DNA from: CAYQCE01 sp964415885 | GTDB taxonomy: Bacteria > Zixibacteria > MSB-5A5 > JAABVY01 > JAHJOQ01 | NCBI GenBank assembly: GCA_964415885.1 | Contig: CAYQCE010000043.1 | Coordinates: 1 to 32,262, forward strand | Direction of reading: 5' to 3' | DNA length: 32,262 nt | Part shown: one piece after another, positions 29,159 through 32,262 of the stretch | How positions within the stretch are numbered: the stretch's first letter is position 1 | How the letters are laid out: every line of letters begins with the position of its first letter | The notes under the pieces: model-generated | The model's database searches: none | Told to the model about the DNA's origin: nothing | Seen by the model: the letters and a program-made list of their open reading frames with translations, nothing else | Position numbers and translations under genes: made by a program

Positions 29159-30900
29159 TGGAGATAACGGTCAACGAAGCTGGTAACCAGACACCTGTCC
29201 TCGATCCGATAGGCGCACAGTCTGTCACCGAGGGTGCGAATCTCAACTTTGGTGTATCAGCCACTGACGCAGACGGTACTATCCCGTCCCTGATTGCCGA
29301 GGACCTGCCGGTCAATGCGACATTTGCAGACAACGGTGACGGTACGGGTACATTCGATTTCAATCCTGACTATACTCAGGCGGGATCGTACACGGTACGC
29401 TTTATCGCCGATGACGGCGTGGCAGCCGATACCGAGCTGGTGGAGATAACGGTCAACGAAGCTGGTAACCAGACACCTGTCCTCGATCCGATAGGTTCGC
29501 AGGTCGTTTCTGAGGGCGGAAGCCTCAATTTCACTGTAACTGCTACCGATCCCGACAGCACGATACCATCGCTCTCGGCGATCGATGTTCCGACGAACGG
29601 CAGTTTCTTGGACAATGGCGACGGCACCGGCGATTTCACGTTTAATCCAGACTCAACTCAGGCGGCATCATACTTGGTCCGATTCGTCGCATCCGATGGT
29701 GTCGCTGCCGACACCGAAGCGGTAACTATAACGGTGACAAACAGTAACGTCGCCCCGAGTATCGACCCGATCGGCCCGCAGACTGTCGACGAGACATTCA
29801 CGCTGGCATTCACCGTTACAGCCGACGATTTTGATGGTACGATCCCGTCTCTGAGTGCAGAGAATCTACCGCTGAACTCCAGTTTCCAGGATAATTCCGA
29901 CGGCACCGGAGATTTCCAGTTTACGCCCGCTACCGACCAATCGGGCAATTATACGGTCAGATTTATAGCGTTCGACGGAGCTCTTGCCGATACAGAGGAT
30001 GTGGAGATAACTGTAAATGATTTGGGCACAGGAGCTAAGCCGTCGGCGATCACCGATCTGAACGCCGAAGTTTCCGGTGAATCGGTACGGTTGACTTGGA
30101 GCGAGGTTACAACCGACACGACCGGCGCAGTAACGCTGATCGATCATTATGTAGTCTTCCGAGGAACGAAGGCGTACTTCGACCTCAATGACGCCGACTC
30201 AATCGGCACGGCTCCGACCGGAACGGGCGAGTTTTTCGACTCCGATCTTCTTGGCGCAGATGTGGTTGGCGATGTCAACACGAACTATTTCTACATTGTC
30301 AAGGCAGTCGATCCGCTCGGTAACGAGTCGAATATCTCGAACCGTGTCGGCGAGTACGACTACCCGGTATATACATCACCGACTACTGATTACACACTCG
30401 TGGCACTGCCTTTCGAGAACAGCGGTATAACCGATGCCGCCGCCCTGGCGATCTCGCTCGGCGGCACCGCGAATATCAATACGGTGAATGACTATATCGA
30501 GTCATCCCAGAGTTACCAGGCATACTTCGCGGCTGGTTTCGGCGTGAACTTCCCCGTGTCGGCGGGAAGCATATTCCAGGTTAACGCCAGGCAGGCATTC
30601 ACCTGGTCGATCGCGGGACAGGTTCCGGACTCCGGTAGTATGTCGTATCAGGTCGTGACCACGCCGACCACGAACTACTCACAGATAATGATTCCGTTTG
30701 AGTACGAGGATATAATGACCCAGGCATCCGATATCGTGGACAATGTCCCGGGTCTTCTGAATACAGTAAACAATTTCATACCGAGCTCGCAGTCATACCA
30801 GTCATGGTTCTCCGCGGGATTCGGTGTCAATTTTGAGGTGAAGGCGGGACGTGTCTATCAGGCCAACGGTGCGCTCGATGGCACTTTCCCGGCGCCATAA
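29159..30900 (+). CDS. Repeat-rich Ig/cadherin-like exported protein, 3' part
   Basis: This continues the gene that begins at 27800; the frame shift across the gap is only an effect of the arbitrary N length. It holds three more 94-residue repeats: one identical to the last repeat before the gap, then two diverged ones. A fibronectin type III-like domain follows (about 30040-30360, KPSAITDLNAEVSGES at its start). Two related modules of about 85-95 residues end the protein. Each has TTDYTLVALPFE or TTNYSQIMIPFE, then SSQSYQ, AGFGVNF and a final A-x-x-x-FQVN or VYQANG motif. These paired modules recur in FCB surface proteins but have no name I know. No T9SS sorting tail is present, so anchoring must differ from the three T9SS proteins upstream. 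Confidence 0.82.
29208..29495 (+). repeat. 282-bp coding tandem repeat, copy after the gap
   Basis: This is identical to 28771-29058 and is followed by a diverged repeat beginning TTCGCAGG. The true number of identical copies between the unique flanks cannot be determined from this assembly. Confidence 0.85.
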
Positions 30901-30943
30901 AGGTGAAAAAAGTTCCGATTCTCAAGTATAAATGGAGGTTGAC

Positions 30944-32262
30944 GTGAAGTCTGCACTCATATTCAGTAAAGGCGGAAGTGGACGCATAGGAGCAATTGCG
31001 GCCTTTCTGATTTTGTTGCTCATAGTGCCATCAGCGGCATTCGCTCAGGGTTCGATTACCGGCACGGTAACGAACTCTAATGCCACCACTCCCGCGGATG
31101 GAGAGATATCGTTTGTGGGTTTCCTGGATGACACGGACGAGGAGATCAGGATAGAGTCCTCCGACGGTGCCGGGTACACGTCCGGCAACTGGTACGATGA
31201 CTTCCAGAATTACCTGACGGAAGCTGCCGGGAATCCGTACGATTACTATTTCGTTAATTCGGCCAATGGTGAGGCGTTTCATCTCGAGAAGCTGATACCA
31301 TCCAACAGCTTCCAGCAGGAAGATGTAACGCTCGCCCCGGCCAGTCTGCCCTCTCCGCCGACCGGTCTCGTCGCCAGTGCGATCTCCACTTCGAGCATGC
31401 TGGTGACCTGGAACGGCTCCGCAGGGCTGACCTATCATGTGTACAGACGAGTGAGTACCTCCAATGGGTCGTACTTCAGAATTGATAACACATCCGGTAG
31501 CCTTTCGGACCCGGGTGTCAGCACCGAGTTTTTCGTCGATAACACTGTGAACGGCACCGCCTCCTACACCTATCTCGTGATAGCCGAGGATGCCTCCGGC
31601 AACTACTCGGCTCACTCCGGAACTGTAACCGCAAGCAGCGCGACTGTGGTCGCGCCAATAGTGACCGAAGTGATTCCGTCCAGCGGACAGACTGGTGGTG
31701 GCACGAATGTTACGATTTCCGGTAGCGGATTCGACCAGGATGGTCTTAGCGTGACGTTTGGAGGAACTTCGGCCACGAATGTCACGGTAGTATCCCCGTT
31801 GGAGATCACCTGCGCGACCCCCGCGGGTTCCGGTACGGTTGATGTTGTTGTCTCCAATACCGCGTCCGGTCTTGACGGAACCTTGGCTGGCGGATATTCC
31901 TACTTCGCGAACGATCCTCCGATCGCCGATGCGGGACCTGATCAGCTCGGGCAATTCAAGAATGAAATTATTGCGCTCGATGGTTCGGGATCATCTGATC
32001 CCAATGATGATCCGCTGGGCTATCACTGGTCTCAGGTCTCGGGGCCCGAGACAGTTACGCTATCAGATACGAACGCAGTCGGTCCGGATTTCACGGTCTT
32101 CACCAACGGAGACTACTACTTCGAGTTGATCGTAGATGACGGTTTCGATCCGTCCAATCCGGACACTGTATATATACAGGTCGTCGAACGTGCCCCGATA
32201 CTCGCATCTATCGGTGCACAGAGTGTGACCGAAGGCGAGAATCTGAACTTCAGTGTCTCCGC
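30944..32262 (+). CDS. Multidomain surface protein (FN3, IPT/TIG, PKD-like), partial
   Basis: A GTG-started frame has a perfect GGAGG (30934-30938) five bases upstream and runs off the window end, giving 439 visible residues. Domains in order: signal peptide (1-34, ending SAAFA); a beta domain resembling carboxypeptidase-regulatory-like folds (about 36-130); a fibronectin type III-like domain (about 134-229); an IPT/TIG domain (about 236-320, VIPSSGQTGGGTNVTISG at its start); a PKD-like domain (about 324-415, ADAGPDQ then LDGSGSSDPNDD); and the beginning of a 94-residue repeat (IGAQSVTEGENLNF) of the same type as in the upstream gene. The 43-base spacing to that gene suggests cotranscription. 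It is probably a cell-surface adhesin or binding protein; the C-terminal anchor is not visible. Confidence 0.85.
   Translation, partial: MKSALIFSKGGSGRIGAIAAFLILLLIVPSAAFAQGSITGTVTNSNATTPADGEISFVGFLDDTDEEIRIESSDGAGYTSGNWYDDFQNYLTEAAGNPYDYYFVNSANGEAFHLEKLIPSNSFQQEDVTLAPASLPSPPTGLVASAISTSSMLVTWNGSAGLTYHVYRRVSTSNGSYFRIDNTSGSLSDPGVSTEFFVDNTVNGTASYTYLVIAEDASGNYSAHSGTVTASSATVVAPIVTEVIPSSGQTGGGTNVTISGSGFDQDGLSVTFGGTSATNVTVVSPLEITCATPAGSGTVDVVVSNTASGLDGTLAGGYSYFANDPPIADAGPDQLGQFKNEIIALDGSGSSDPNDDPLGYHWSQVSGPETVTLSDTNAVGPDFTVFTNGDYYFELIVDDGFDPSNPDTVYIQVVERAPILASIGAQSVTEGENLNFSVS

Noticed and set aside
29059..29159. Frameshift or pseudogene in the repeat protein
   Set aside because: The frame change comes only from the arbitrary 100-N filler; joining at the 55-base overlap restores one open frame.
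28771..29495. CRISPR array or non-coding satellite
   Set aside because: The repeat is 282 bp, in frame, contiguous and without spacers, and it encodes the 94-residue domain seen in diverged form along the same protein.

Overview
The window looks like a metagenome-assembled scaffold from an uncultured, Gram-negative, flagellated bacterium of the FCB superphylum. A Zixibacteria-like lineage is my best guess. The evidence is three proteins with C-terminal type IX secretion (T9SS type A) sorting domains (QNYPNPFNP motif), many dockerin-like and cohesin-like surface modules, an intact flagellin, tandem HDOD signalling genes, and the DUF4159/DUF4175/DUF2723 families. The assignment rests on protein families alone; no rRNA or other phylogenetic marker is present. 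There are no tRNAs, CRISPR arrays or insertion sequences that I can see.

Layout. 1-601: no convincing gene; the right half is AT-rich and ends in a perfect TATAAT seven bases before the first start codon. 602-6537: a co-directional envelope operon of DUF4159, DUF4175 (large membrane-anchored coiled coil) and a secreted TPR protein. 6550-6813 (minus): a small two-helix membrane protein. 6915-9470: a DUF2723 multispanning protein of the TMEM260-like glycosyltransferase type. 9491-9964 (minus): a DNA-binding regulator (excisionase-type HTH plus DUF2087) whose upstream region carries three direct repeats at exactly 10-bp spacing. 10153-12107: two paralogous exported dockerin proteins. 12388-13158: a minimal flagellin with a sigma-54-type promoter. 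13338-15252: a PFL/DUF711 protein with a near-leaderless promoter, followed by a GNAT acetyltransferase. 15285-17086 (minus): two overlapping HDOD genes behind a sigma-28 (FliA)-type promoter. 17166-17334: a REP/MITE-like inverted-repeat element. 17927-27580: a surface-protein block of a Cys-rich cohesin/dockerin protein, a probably very highly expressed 910-aa T9SS protein, and two further T9SS proteins in tandem. 27800-30900: a protein of about seven 94-aa Ig/cadherin-like repeats, interrupted by a 100-N scaffold gap. 30944-end: a GTG-started multidomain surface protein (FN3, IPT/TIG, PKD-like, Ig repeat) that runs off the window.

How the parts may work together. The right half encodes cell-surface machinery: proteins exported by Sec, several then sent through T9SS, most carrying both cohesin-like and dockerin-like modules. 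They could therefore bind one another as well as external partners. The centre is a motility module in which flagellin and the HDOD signalling pair carry promoters of the two classical flagellar sigma factors. The DUF2723 protein is a plausible glycosylation enzyme for surface proteins, and an IPT/TIG domain (the substrate type of the eukaryotic homologue) lies in the same window. These functional links are inference.

The signals I consider most worth checking are: the sigma-28 and sigma-54 promoters; two apparently leaderless genes; the 10-bp-phased operator; the dockerin-like domains whose calcium loops carry one extra residue; the structured leader of the highly expressed surface gene; and the exact 55-base overlap flanking the N gap, which shows that the repeat number is unresolved.
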